Of a stretch of 64,000 nt of DNA, positions 12,394 to 24,129 are shown piece after piece (within the stretch, counting starts at the first letter, position 1; the number at the start of each line of letters is the position of its first letter). Where the stretch lies: positions 2,830,355-2,894,354 of the forward strand of contig CM042970.1 in NCBI GenBank assembly GCA_023678885.1, given 5' to 3'. The stretch comes from Pogostemon cablin. Lineage: Eukaryota; Streptophyta; Magnoliopsida; Lamiales; Lamiaceae. The translations under genes were made by a program, and so were the position numbers. The notes beneath the pieces were generated by a model that was given only the letters and a program-made list of their open reading frames with translations, did not search any database and was not told the origin of the DNA.

Positions 12394-12707
12394 AACATTT
12401 TAAAGGATGTGATAATTTTAGATAATAAATAAATATAAAATATATTATGTGCTTTACTGGAATAGTAGATATATGGTTTTTAAAAAATTACATATCCGTT
12501 AAGTCTATAAATAATTTAAAAGGTATGATGATATTTTTAGATAATAAATATATAAAATATATTATGTGCATTGAGTGTTACTTTAACATGATTTTTTTTA
12601 GGTTATTGATTAATGTGATGTTTCTTCTTTTGGATAGTAAAAATAAGTGTAGGACGGACAAATATATAAAGTGTGAGGATAAGTTGACACGAAATTAAAA
12701 TAAAGAG

Positions 12708-12971
12708 CAAGTCTTGTGTGAGACCGAATCATGGTGAGACCATTTTATGCTTTCGTAACTGATTATTACATTTTATGCTTTCGTTACTAATTATCACTTT
12801 CGTAATAAAATGTTATCACTTTTTACTTATACAAAAAATTGTTCATGAAATAGTTCACCGTACAATATTACTATTTTTTATCGATTGAGTATCACTTTCA
12901 ATAATAATGTTATCACTTTTTATCCATCTCACATAAGAGCTTACATGAAACGATCTCACACAAGTCTTACA
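12708..12971. mobile_element. MITE with CTTGTGTGAGA terminal inverted repeats
   Basis: Left end GCAAGTCTTGTGTGAGACCG, right end ATCTCACACAAGTCTTAC, in inverted orientation; 264 bp. The interior is TATCACTTTTTAT words, the complement of the AAAAGTGATAA tracts elsewhere, so it is the best-defined member of that repeat family here. Confidence 0.7.
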
Positions 12972-13629
12972 ATGATAAATGTTAACAACAAAAATATTAC
13001 TCCAATGTATCATATGTGATGAAATTATTTTACTTTTTTTTGTTTAATTTTTTTTAATTAATATATTATATTTTCATTAATTATATGGAGTATTCATTAA
13101 ACTAGAATACTACATCCTCTTTTATCATATAGATATAAAACTCCAATTCACTTTTATCATCTTCAGATGCTAGTAAAAAGAAAAGAAAAAAGAAAACTTC
13201 TCTAGTTCTCTTGATGAAGAAGGGAAGGGCGAAAAGATGAAGATATAGCAAAACATTTAAATAGGTACGGATTCTGAAAAGAAAATTGGGTACGATATAT
13301 AATTATAAAATTATTTTTTATTTAATATATAACAGCTTGCAATGACTAAATCAAAAAATAAAAATTTATAAATAATGTTGACACCATTGAATTTTCATTT
13401 GTAAACAAAAAAAATTAAAATATTATTATCATAAATTTATAGTATAAGTTTATAAATATAGCAATGAAGAGGTTTAAAATGAAAAAAAAATTAGAAAAAG
13501 GTATAATAGTAATGACACTAGGGACATGATATATAAAATAAAATAATAAAAAAAGGTAAAAAAGCTTAATAAGGGTATTAAGTTTAAAATGAAATAAAAA
13601 AAATAAAGAAATTTAAGAAAGAGTGTAGA

Positions 13630-13912
13630 CAAACTCTGTTGTGAGATATTATATATGTGAGATGTGTTAAATTATGTCTATTATATTAATAAAGTATGCT
13701 TAATAATTGTTAAAGTATATTTTTTTTAAATATGATAATTGATGAATTAAAGTATGATTTTAGGGTGTTATAATATAATTTATCATTGACATACTTAAAC
13801 TACAAATAAGAATATTTTAACTATATAATAAGCATACTTTAGTAATGAGTTGACCCGTCTCACAACCGTCTTACAAACGACTCGTCTCACAAGAGATGTT
13901 TCAAGAGTATAT
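13630..13912 (-). mobile_element. MITE family A, copy 1
   Basis: Read on the minus strand, ATCTCTTGTGAGACGAGTCG...AAGTATGCTTATTATATAGT...TTATATTATAACACCCTAAA matches the element at 21048-21321 through nearly its whole length, in opposite orientation. Ends are rich in TGTGAGACG words. Confidence 0.65.
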
Positions 13913-13935
13913 CATTAGTAGGGACATGAAGTGTA

Positions 13936-14182
13936 CTATCTCCGTACCATAATTAATTTCTCACTTTCTATTTTCATCCACTCACTTTAAACTACACTAC
14001 TAGAAAAACAAAATATCATATTATTAATTCATAACCTTAAAAATATACTCTTAATTACAAATTTACCACAATTTCCTAACAAATATAACATACTTTCAAA
14101 GTTAATAAAATTAGTCGAAAAACAATATTTTTTAAACTCTATATCTAAAGAAACAATGCAATTTAATATGAAATTGAAGGAG
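13936..14182. mobile_element. Possible Stowaway-like MITE
   Basis: TA-flanked segment running from CTATCTCCGTACCATAATTA to ATTGAAGGAG; termini imperfect and interior AT-rich. Confidence 0.4.
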
Positions 14183-15099
14183 TATGATTTTAAAGGTTAT
14201 AATATAATTCGCTATAATATATTTTAACTATAATGGGTTGAGTTGCCTTACTTTTCGTGTACATTTCTTTCAATGTCCTTAATTTAACACACAAGGGACC
14301 CCTTAATTGACTAAATATACTGCTAGAAAATGACAATAAACAAGCTGGCTACGTCGGTTGATTATTAACTGATTTATAGTGAATTTAGCCTAACAATTGA
14401 TTTTTTGGACATACTTCATATTATAGCAAATGCAGTCGACATATATACGTACTATTTCACATTTGTTCGCTTATTTTCAAAGATTAGAAAGCACTAATTA
14501 TTAGATGAAGACTAGTTTAATCGAGTTGATAAACATGAGTTTGCTCGAATAATTTATTATTTAATCTAGATCAACATGAGTTTTGCTCAAATAATTTACT
14601 GTTGCATAGTTCTATTTACATTTTCGTAATTAAATCAAATTTTATTAAAGATGTTCCTTTTTCATTTATAATATATAAATTATTCACGAAATAGTTCATA
14701 ACATCATTATCATTGAATATCATATTTTTATTATAAAAGTTATCAATTCTTATTCATCTTATATTTAAATCTTTGCCTTCCACAATTATTATTATAGGTT
14801 ATTGATTTGATTAATCTATGAGTTTAGAACTTATAATAAGCCAATTCGTGTATGATATCTCACATAACTCATTTAAATAGATAAAAATGGATAATATTTT
14901 AATAAAATTGATATTAATGATCAAAGAAAAGTAATATTTGTCCAAATAAATTATTTTCTGAATAATTTTTAGTATAAATAAAAAGTTATAATATCTTTAA
15001 TAATAATAAAAATTTATAAAATCTTAAAAAAAGTAAAAACTAGTTAAAAATAAATAAATAAATCAAAGGTGTAGCAAGTAAGCGATGTAATCAAACTTA
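14183..15099. other. AT-rich intergenic DNA
   Basis: A short echo of the family A core occurs at about 14181-14240, and AAAAGT/GATAAT words at 14880-15030. No gene or complete element recognised. Confidence 0.5.
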
Positions 15100-15400
15100 G
15101 AGCATCTGCATTGATTATAAATTTTGGAGTTTAAACCCAAATTTATCACACTCTAACCAATATTTTATGAGTTTAAACTCATTCTTGCCTCGAGTTCAGC
15201 GCTATAAACTGAGTTTATTGAACAAAAAGACAAAATACAGGTAGATAGAAAGAGAGGTGGAGGAGGAGAGAGAAATAGAGTTTAAACAAATAACCCGAGT
15301 TTTAACCAATGTGGCTAACTGTTGAGTTTAATTGAAATGCGTGAAAAGTGAGGTGGAGGAGAGAGAAAGAAAGTTTAAACTTTGATGGATGTGGATGCTC
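15100..15400. mobile_element. Tourist/Harbinger-type MITE
   Basis: 301 bp flanked by TTA on both sides (15097-15099, 15401-15403), as expected for PIF/Harbinger. The left end GAGCATCTGCATTGATT is mirrored by AAAGTTTAAACTTTGATGGATGTGGATGCTC. Internal GAGTTTAAAC and GGTGGAGGAGAGAGA repeats. Confidence 0.8.
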
Positions 15401-15479
15401 TTAGCCTTATCGTCGCTTTCAAGATTTTTATATGTGAATATATTCTTATTTAACTATATTTATAAAATTAATTTGTAAA

Positions 15480-16010
15480 TATTATGGATATTATATCCCA
15501 CTTTGATAAATAGGCCCAATCCTAAGATAAAAGAGTAGGAGTACGACCCAAGGCTCCAAAAAGGACATAATGCTAGGGTAGACCTTATCAGGCTGAGTAT
15601 AAGGTCGGCCCATTATAATAATCAGTCGACTCTATGTGAAGGCCCACTAGCTGAAAGTAAATGAAAGCCAGACTAAAGGACTAAATACATTTCGAGCCGA
15701 CCTTATTACAATAAGGTTGACATACTAGATATCCTCGGGCCAAATTGATCTTATGAAGGTTTGGCTTTCAGTTGAATATAAGATTGGGTACTTGATAAGT
15801 ACAAAATTGAAGAATAATATAAAAGAATAGAAAACCCACATAACTTCAAGTACTTCCTCTAAATTCTTCAATTTGCAACTTCAAACCTGCAAAAATACGC
15901 CGAAAGAGATTAACTTGTGTATATTTGGTGTATTTGTTATTGTAAGGTCTCTTTGCTACTCATGCTTATTTTCAATCATAGTTAGATCCACAAAAACAAC
16001 AATAAATAAA
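15480..16010 (+). other. LTR-like single-copy segment
   Basis: Less AT-rich than its surroundings, with the look of a plant LTR (TATAAAAGAATAG-type box near 15820, CT-rich stretch, terminal AGTTAGATCCACAAAAACAAC). No partner LTR, target duplication or coding region located; its nature remains an inference. Confidence 0.3.
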
Positions 16011-16399
16011 CATTTTATATTCAGTTGAAGAAATTTTCCTTATCTTTGTATTTAAGGCTGTATTAGGTGAGAAAGTATATGGTATAATATTTGACCAAAT
16101 TAATTTAGGTTGACAAAGCAATGAAAATGACAATAATATCATCCATGTGCTAATTTGTCTTTAAGTTCTGGTTGGTTGAAAAAAGCTGTCCATCCAACTC
16201 CAAGTTCCTAGTGTCAAACTTCCGTACACTAAAGCATTGGAAAAAATGATGCTACTAATAATAAAATGTGGAAAATGTCTATTTCAGTTCCAATAGTGAA
16301 AAATGTTCGGTATCATGTGTACACTTTTAATATTAATATCTTTATTACTTAACTATCAATTTTACCATTTATAATTTTTTTGGACAAAAACACTCTTGT

Positions 16400-16720
16400 A
16401 TATGTTTTATTAATTCTACTTGGGGTGGTACCCCCTACGCACCCTACCCACCCTGTCCAGGCGGTTCGACAGCTGCGACCGGTCATCGACGGTGGTCCGG
16501 CGAGGTCGCCGGCGGAAGATGGTCAGTCGCCGGCAAAGAGGTGGCGGTCCGGCAACAGCAATTTTCCGGCGAGGTTGTCAGTAGAGGGGTGGCGGTCCGA
16601 CGACTGACGGCAGTGGTCTGGCATTCCGGCGGCCGACAGTAGCTGAGTGGGGGAGAAGGGTTTTAGGAGTTGAAGGGTATTAGGGTTTAACTCAAGGGCA
16701 ATGGTTTGATAATTTTTTAA
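16400..16720. other. GC-rich CCGGCG island in AT-rich DNA
   Basis: About 250 bp rich in GGTGGTCCGGCGAGG and GTCGCCGGCGG words. It is bounded by a GGTGGTACCCCCTACGCACC stretch and by TTAGGGTTTAACTCAAGGGC. Short open frames on both strands are by-products of composition. It resembles GC-rich internal parts of plant transposons, but no ends were identified. Confidence 0.4.
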
Positions 16721-16939
16721 CAAAAATGTCGATATTAATTTTTAACTTTAAATTTTGTATAAAAATAAAAATTTCGCTTAATAAATTGCCAAACTAGACA
16801 CCCCTATTTGACTATATCCTGATCCAATAAAATAATGAAGAGATAAATTATAATAACTTAATTTATTAATAGAAGTTAGATCAATATCAAAGAGTGGATC
16901 TATTGTTCAATAAATGCACTTAAAACATAATTCAATATT

Positions 16940-17400
16940 TTAAAATGGGTCGTGTATACAATCCAAAATACTCCAAATGGGTCCCTCTTTCTTCACGATT
17001 GCGTAGACCGCCTCCCACTCCCTTCTCTCTTCTCCCTCCCCCAAGCTTGCTCCGCCTGCCTCCGTCCCCTTCAATCTCGTGCTGCCTCCGTCTTCGCTGT
17101 TGTTCTAAGAGATTCGCCGGAGATTTCCTCCATCATTTCAGATTTGTAACTATCATGACGTCGATTTATTTTTGAGCAATGCGCGGAGATCTACCTCCAT
17201 AGCTTCAGATCTACGTACGACGCTGACTTTATGAGTGATTGCTGAAGACTTTATGAGTGATTGCTGAAGATCTTTCTCTATTTCTTCAGATACACATTCA
17301 TCACGATGACATCGATCTTCTTCCAGCATCATCGCATCGCCTTCTACTCCTTAGAGATCTATCGCCTTATCCAGATCTCCATTTATCATGTTAAGATGGA
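16940..17400 (+). other. Pyrimidine-rich, leader-like segment
   Basis: Runs of CTCCCTTCTCTCTTCTCCCTCCCCC and repeated GAGATCTACCTCCATAGCTTCAGATC-type words look like a 5' leader of a gene or retroelement, but no downstream coding exon follows. Short open frames here (up to 76 codons) lack any recognisable domain. Confidence 0.3.
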
Positions 17401-17586
17401 TTATTCTGTTTAAGTTTCTAAATGTAATTTAATTATTCAATTTATAATGAATTTGATTATTCATATTGCTATTAGATGTCGTGATTATTCAGTCATTGGT
17501 TACATCTCTGTTAGAAACTAGATTGAGGACCGAATGAAGAAGCCAAAATTCTAATTTCTGGAAATAATTTATATTGTGCTCCTGGG

Positions 17587-17892
17587 ATTGTGTTAATTTA
17601 GTAGTATTAATTTGTGTATAAAACTGTTGTACTACACATACTTTATCAAATTAATCTTTTTCATTATTGTATATATTATTATCATCATTGATGTACTAAC
17701 TTATTCGTATATACTAAAAGATATGTTTTCTGATTTCAGATTGTGTTAATTTAGTATAGCACTATTAATTTGTGTTTAAAATTGTTGTACTGAAATGTGA
17801 TAAATACTTTATTAAATATTTTTCGTTAATGTATATTATTATCATCATAAATTAACTACTTTTTCGTATATACTAAAAGATATGTTTTCTCT
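17587..17892. repeat. About 153-bp direct tandem duplication
   Basis: Unit 1 (17587-17739) and unit 2 (17740-17892) both start ATTGTGTTAATTTAGTA and end with TATATACTAAAAGATATGTT. They differ by small indels and substitutions. Confidence 0.85.
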
Positions 17893-19865
17893 TTTTTTTT
17901 ATTTGAGATATCATGTAGATAACCCTATTCTTTCCGTAAAGTACACATTTATAAATAAAAAGTATACATTTATTTTAAAAAATATATACTATAAATATAC
18001 ATTTTGTCAATAAAAAATATACTCTTCAGTTATATAAAGTATACATTTAAAAAAAAAGATTTACAATACAATGAAAAAGCTATTTGAGTCACGATTTTGA
18101 GACAACCTGTATCAAATTTAGTCATAGAAGAAATTGAAATTTTTTTCATTTAAGAAGCAACAACAATTTCAAAGCAACAGAAGCAATAATAATTTCCTAA
18201 TTCTGTAGAATCTAAACTTTGATCGATTATCTCTTTAAAGGAATTAAACTCGTCAAACGACATCGCTTTCGTTATATTCCTCCTCCTTCAGTTGTCGTTT
18301 CCATTCTCTGAGAAAATGAGGGAAGAGTGATGAGAATTCCTAGAGTGATGGGTGACGGCGAGAGAATTAGGGTAAAGAAAGAATGTGATTGAGCAAATTA
18401 ATATATCGACTAAATTAGTATAAATAGCGTGGGTTATGAGTTTGGTTTGATCCAATTATACCTTAAAAACATTTGCACAATAGTATTTGTCAATATCAAA
18501 TATATATAAAGAGCCTCTCGTATTTGCCAATATCAAATATACATAAAGAGCCCCTCATTTCGAAAGATAGCTTCACATTGTATCAATGAAATTCGATTTT
18601 TTATTATTAATACAAGATGTTAATGTATGAAGTAGTATATATTGAAAATTATTAGTTTTTCTAGAATCTGTTTATTGATTTTTTTTCTAGCTAGAATATA
18701 AACTTCAAAATTCAGTGCAAGCTGATACTCCTATATTCTTCACAAGAAGCATTAACTATTTTAATCACTACAAATAACAAGCATCAAACTTTTTGAGGGT
18801 AAAAGAATTAGTGTGAGATTAATAAAAAGTAATCCTATAAAATTTTCACACTTTCCCTTTTCATTTATTCCACAAAGTATTTTATACTATCTTTTTATTA
18901 AAAATAATAAAAGATACACTCTAATAATACTCATTTTTTACATATATTTCAACATAATATTTATTTTTTCACACATCCAATATTTTAATATACTTTTTTT
19001 ATTAAATTAATTAAAATAATCATTCTCTTTCTTACTTTATAAAAAAAAATTCTTATCTGTGAACAAAAATATGTCAAACACACCTGGACGGAGAGTAGTA
19101 ATTTTTCTTAACTATTTAACCAACCATTCAAAGGATTAATAAAAATTGATACTATTTTTTAATAATAAATGATACACATTAATTAAAAATAAAATAAGAC
19201 ATGCTGAAATTCGTTCAAAATTATTTATAGCGTGGAACATATACATGTGAGTTTAGAGTACATCAGCACTCTATTCTTGGTACAGAAATTATTCATGCAC
19301 ATATAATAACTTAAAAAATACATATTAAGAGTTCATCTCGTCTGCACTTGATACAAAAGGTGTTTAAGGATGTATCATTTTATTTTTAAAGCTAGTAGTA
19401 TATATTTTAATTAATAAGGTATAATTTTTTTTATTGAAATGATCAGTTGAAATATCAAGAAATATTAATTTTGACTAAAATAACAAAAAAAAAATTCTAG
19501 AAATCATAGGTACGAAAGAGTATACAATTCATTATTAAAAGGTAGTATAAAATTAATTTAGATATATATAACCTAAATCCGTATTTCCAGATGCATGCTA
19601 GACTTTGTCATATACTTCCATATCACACCATAAGATTTCCATATTTGAGCGTCATTTGAATGTTTACGTTTTCTGTCTCCACACCTGAACATTTATATCC
19701 TTAATAAAAATTAAGGCAAAAATGTATGAGTGCAATATTACACAATTTATTATTAATTTAAATTAAAATTAAGGACAAAAAGTAAAAGTATTATTACAAA
19801 TTACTCATACATATTAAAATTGAGAAGTTTTATTATTTATCTCAATTCTTTAAAAGTGAGAAGTT
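17893..19865. other. AT-rich intergenic DNA
   Basis: Contains a 38-bp direct repeat pair around 18486-18558 (CAATATCAAATATATATAAA and CAATATCAAATATACATAAA). Otherwise no gene, RNA or complete transposon recognised. Confidence 0.5.
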
Positions 19866-19867
19866 TT

Positions 19868-20656
19868 TTCTGAATTTCGAGGACGAAATTAATTTTAGGG
19901 AGATAGGTTGTAACACCCCAATATTTAATAATCTATATTTTCGTAAATTTTAGTTTTTAATAAAATTATATTATGTATTTAACGTATGATATTTTAATTA
20001 ATACTACTTGGCTTCCAAGAATGTGCTTGGGCACCAAGTTTGTGTAGGTGTATATATGTTCAACCTCTTATCCTCCATTTATCAACTCAACTTCTATTAA
20101 TTAATGGTGTTTGCGAGAATGATTAAAAGAGAAAAGAAAATACTTTTGCAAGGTGGGGAATTTATTTGTCATTTATTTATACTGCTCGTAAGTTACGTAT
20201 ATGCATGGATTGAATGTGATATGTTCACGGGTAATGAGTCACGATGTCTTACCAAATTTAATATCAAGTGGAATCGATAAGGGATTCCAAAAAGTTATAT
20301 GTTTTCATGAGATGTTCAAGTATGTGAGTATCTCGTCTCTTGCGTGTATGTATTTAATACCTGATGAATATTATTTCCAACTGATGAATATTATTTCCTA
20401 ATGAGATGTGGTTCGCTCACTCATTCCACTCCAAACTCCTTTTCAGGTTGAGGCTGTGGCGGCGTACCGGGAGGCGATGCGTTGTGCGAGAGCTTTTTAT
20501 TAACACGCTGAACAAATTCTTTTTATATAATCTTAAAATATTTGTAATATTTATTCATTTTATTAAACTGTTCACGCCTCATTGAAGGTTTATACTATTA
20601 TTTAAGAATTATGAATAAATCTCTCGTTCTATTTTTTTGAAAACTGGAGCGTGACA
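19868..20656 (+). mobile_element. 3' end of a Ty3/gypsy chromovirus: pol tail, polypurine tract and 3' LTR
   Basis: TTTCGAGGACGAAATTAATT followed by a purine-rich AGGGAGATAGG (to about 19908) is the classic junction of polyprotein end and polypurine tract in Tekay/Del-type elements. It runs straight into an LTR beginning TGTAACACCCC (19910) and ending GGAGCGTGACA (20656), 747 bp. Upstream coding sequence is absent, so only the last few hundred bases survive. Confidence 0.75.
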
Positions 20657-20936
20657 GAAAGTTTTTTTTTTCTCTCTCTTTTTTAAATCTACATATAAAT
20701 AATTTATTTTTCCTTTTAGCATTAGATATTTATTGAGCTCAAGGGCTTGACTATATTAATTCTTTTGGGTCGTTGACCTTAGTTTTTATATCTAAAATAA
20801 ATGATGCCCATCGAATGCTGTAATTCAAACATATTTATGTAGTTGTTTTAATGCTTCCTAGCTTCTAGAGCTACAGTTTATAGTTTTTTTTTTTAAATAT
20901 AAATAATGCAGAATAATAGCTAAACAATTACTGTTA

Positions 20937-21652
20937 GAACATCTCCAAAAGCCTTTTTATAATTTAAAGAGCATTTTACATAATAAAGTATGTAAAATAT
21001 AGATAATTATATTTTCAATCATCTCCAACGCCTTCTTTATATTTTCTTTGAGAGACTCTTTTGTGAGACGAGTTATTTATGAGATGAGTTATTTGTGAGA
21101 CGAGTCGATCCATAAATAAAATATGCTTATTATATAGTTAAATTATACTTATTTGTAGTTAAAGTATGTTAATAATAAATTATATTATAACACACTAAAA
21201 TCATATTTTAATGCAAAATGCAACATACTTTAGAAAATATATTTTAACAATCATTAAACATATTTTATTTATATAATAAACATACTTTAGTGATAGGTCG
21301 ACCCGTCTTACAAGAGACTTTGCCATTTTCTTTAGTTTGTTCTCTTTCCAATGCTTATTTATTCTAGTATTTATTTTTTCTTTTATTTTTTGTATTTTTT
21401 CCCTAATTTATTTTATTAAATATATAAAGTAATAAATAATTTGATGTAAATTTCAAGAAAAAAGTGTTTGAACTAATGAAATATTGAACACATTTAATTT
21501 TAAAGAGTTGTTATGACTCTCTAAATTTGAAGAGCAAAAATGATTATGTAAAATTTTTTGTTAATTTAAAGAGCTTGTTGGAGGTAATTTTTATTGCTTC
21601 ACTCTTTAAATTATAGATAATTTATCATTTAAAAAAGCTCTAGGAGATGCTC
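20937..21652. mobile_element. Harbinger-type TIR element carrying a nested MITE
   Basis: Flanked by TTA (20934-20936 and 21653-21655). Left end GAACATCTCCAAAAGCC, right end AAGCTCTAGGAGATGCTC. Interior TTTAAAGAGC words repeat in inverted orientation. Without the nested element at 21048-21321 it would be about 440 bp. Confidence 0.75.
21048..21321 (+). mobile_element. MITE family A, copy 2, nested in the Harbinger element
   Basis: Ends AGACTCTTTTGTGAGACG and CGTCTTACAAGAGACTTTG are inverted repeats. The body matches 13630-13912 in opposite orientation. Neighbouring TTTTCTTT words on both sides may be the target duplication. Confidence 0.7.
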
Positions 21653-21655
21653 TTA

Positions 21656-22225
21656 TTGAACCACGGTTAAAATATATTTAATTTATAAAAAAAATTATTA
21701 TTGTACAATATGCCTTAAAAATTATTTAAAATAAAAAATATACTATACTAATGGTATTTATGAAGGCTTGTCGTTAATAAACAAATGTAGAATATACCTG
21801 GTGAGTATAATATTTCATTAAATTAATAAAAAATTATGAAAATACTCTTACTTAAATATTGTTTGGTTAAAACTTGCGTTCTCCCAAATTTCATAATTTT
21901 TTTAGTTATATTTTTTAATATTAAATGTTATATTCTTTAGTATAAGAATATGTATTCTTTATTATCTGAAAAAAAAATTAATTTTTTTAATACATCATTT
22001 ATACTATTCATATTTCAATTAATCTTTTAAATAAAAAAATACCTTTATTAATTTAAATGTATACCCTTTAAAAAATATATTACTAACTCTATTTATGGGT
22101 CCGGGACATAGGACCAACCCATATGTGTAACACCACAATATCCCTAACTTATACGCAATAAAATATAAATCTATAAATACCCGTGTAATGGTAATCAGGT
22201 ATCATAATTTTTATTTTCGAGAATT
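21656..22225. other. AT-rich intergenic DNA
   Basis: No gene or complete element recognised; composition is strongly AT with short poly-A/T runs. Confidence 0.5.
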
Positions 22226-22462
22226 TTGGTGTAGATGAGGGTGAGGCTATGGCACTTCATAAAGCCTTGTCATAGATTAAGGAGCTATGACTTCAACGAG
22301 TTATTTTTTAGATCGATTCTAAAGTCGTCTTTGATGTAGTTTCATTGGCTCAAATAGAGGTTTCAGTGTTTGAAAATTTTATTTTTAATTGCAAACAATT
22401 GCTTTTACAAAATAATTTTTATTCTGTCCGCCACGTTCTTCGTACTCTCAATAATTTGGCAC

Positions 22463-23184
22463 CAGTGATTAGAAAATCGATCTAGAGAACGAACCAGAAG
22501 AGGCAATAGTTCGACATCCAACCGGTCGGACCGGTTCAATCGCAAAATTGAATTTTACATATTTTCAATTATATTTTATAAAATTACTCATTATAAAAAT
22601 ATATAATCACCTAAATTATTTTAAAATTTAAAATCAAAATATAATTGAATAAAAATATTTATAGTTCACAATTTATACTTCATACATAGTTTATAATATA
22701 TCCACTCAATATTATAATTCATAATTTAATCCAAAATGTATATACTCCCTCCGTCCCTAGGTAAGAGTCTCATTTTACCATTCTGGTTGTCCACCCAAAG
22801 GATCCAATTTCCTTTTTTGGACACATATGACCCACTCACACCCACTAATACAATTAAAACATGGAACTCACACACCCACTATTACAACAACTCACTACAC
22901 ATTAAATAATAATATTCTTTAATCCACGTGCTCAAAAGCAAATGAGACTCTTACAAAGGGACTGAGGGAGTATTATGTTTTAAAATAAATAAAATAAAAG
23001 TGAAATATCATAAAAGTTAAAAAAATTAAAAAATATACTGAAACTGGTTCAACTGGTTTTTCCAATTTTGACCGGTCGAACTCGATTCTACCCAGTTAAA
23101 CTCCAAAAACGATTTTATAGGTTTTTTGGACTGGTTCCGGTCCCAATTCCCGGTTCAACTGGCCGGTCTGATTTTCAGAATATT
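22463..23184. mobile_element. hAT-like non-autonomous element in the RNase H relic
   Basis: Flanked by the direct duplication ATTTGGCAC (22454-22462 and 23185-23193), 8-9 bp as for hAT elements. Imperfect inverted ends CAGTGATTAGAAAATC and GATTTTCAGAATATT. Subterminal regions are rich in ACCGGTC/GACCGGT words in inverted arrangement (22519-22546, 23060-23170). No transposase; a Stowaway MITE lies inside. Confidence 0.72.
22745..22970. mobile_element. Stowaway MITE nested in the hAT-like element
   Basis: Flanked by TA (22743-22744, 22971-22972). Ends CTCCCTCCGTCCCTA and GGGACTGAGGGAG. 226 bp, no coding capacity; a Tc1/mariner-type MITE with canonical termini. Confidence 0.9.
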
Positions 23185-23268
23185 ATTTGGCACATCATAT
23201 TGCTTGGGCGTCGCGGTTTGTCGTTAACCTCTACTGTTGGGTTGAGCCTCCAACTTTTGTGATAACAT

Positions 23269-24129
23269 TCTAAATATATTTTGTTTATGTGATCTCAATC
23301 AATAAACCATCGAATTCCTGTGTTAAAAATACAAAAATAAAAAAAGGAAGATGGTATTATAGATTTTTTTTCCCTATTAAATCAATGGTGGTAAGAACGT
23401 AAATGGTAATAAACCGATCTCCTAGATAAAGATTTTCCGTCCATGCCGGATAATAATTAATTAGTACTAACACTTTTAATACACCTTTATGTTACTTTTA
23501 CAACGTAATAATGGCCACACCATAATTCACAATAAATTAACTTAAATTAAAATCCAACATATCTCGTTCATTAAAGAAAGCCGAAAAGCATATCTAATTC
23601 AATTAAAATAACTTGTGCAAAATAAATGTGGAAATCATCGAACGGCTAACGAGTAGTTTGGATTCCAATCCAACGGCTGAAAACTCATGTAACCAACCAC
23701 ACAGTGCGGCCTCTTGTGGAAAGTGCCATATCACATCAATTGGAGATAAGACCACTACATTGTCTCTTCCGCCGCACCCCCCAACCCACCACCCACTCCC
23801 CTCCCTTCCACATGATTCGTGTATACATACAGAGTATGTATATCTGTGTCGTAAATGCTCGCAAGTTGCAGAAGAGGATGGATAGACTCATTGGTATCGA
23901 GAAGAAAAGTCAACCTCTTTGAAAATATAATGCAAGTTGCCAGTTTCTCGTGACGCCAACTCCAACACACGTAAAATAATTCAACTGATAATTAAAGGGT
24001 CGTGAATACAGTCCAGTTGCCATATCTGTCTTTCTTACACCTCGTTCACACCTCGTTTAATCCGATTTTTTTTTTGGGGGAGAGAGAGAGAAAGGAGAGA
24101 CAGAAGAGAGAGAAACAGAGAGAGGATTT
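23269..24129 (+). promoter_or_regulatory. Upstream region and leader of the kinase gene
   Basis: A GA-rich tract (24080-24126, GAGAGAGAGAAAGGAGAGAC and similar) directly precedes the kinase start codon and probably belongs to its 5' leader. Further upstream, 23640-23960 is less AT-rich than average, consistent with promoter DNA. No upstream gene was identified, and short open frames on both strands here have no recognisable domain. Confidence 0.45.

Larger units (their letters stand above)
22226..23268 (+). pseudogene. RNase H-like (RVT_3 type) relic split by a transposon
   Basis: Translation of 22238-22462 gives an RNase H-like segment typical of plant LINE polyproteins and their solo derivatives (EAMALHKALS, IDSKVVFDVVSLAQIEVSV, NNFYSVRHVLRTLNNLA). 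It has in-frame stops after ALS, after KEL and after VIF. The reading continues at 23185-23268 (HIAWASRFVVNLYCWVEPP, then stop). Between the halves sits the element at 22463-23184. No upstream RT or endonuclease was found. Non-functional by its stops. Confidence 0.7.

Noticed and set aside
16380..16723. Open frames on both strands in the GC-rich island
   Set aside because: Overlapping, lack domains and are explained by GC-rich composition.
18813..19010. 65-codon open frame rich in Ile, Phe and Tyr
   Set aside because: Composition is that of AT-rich DNA read in one frame; no domain.
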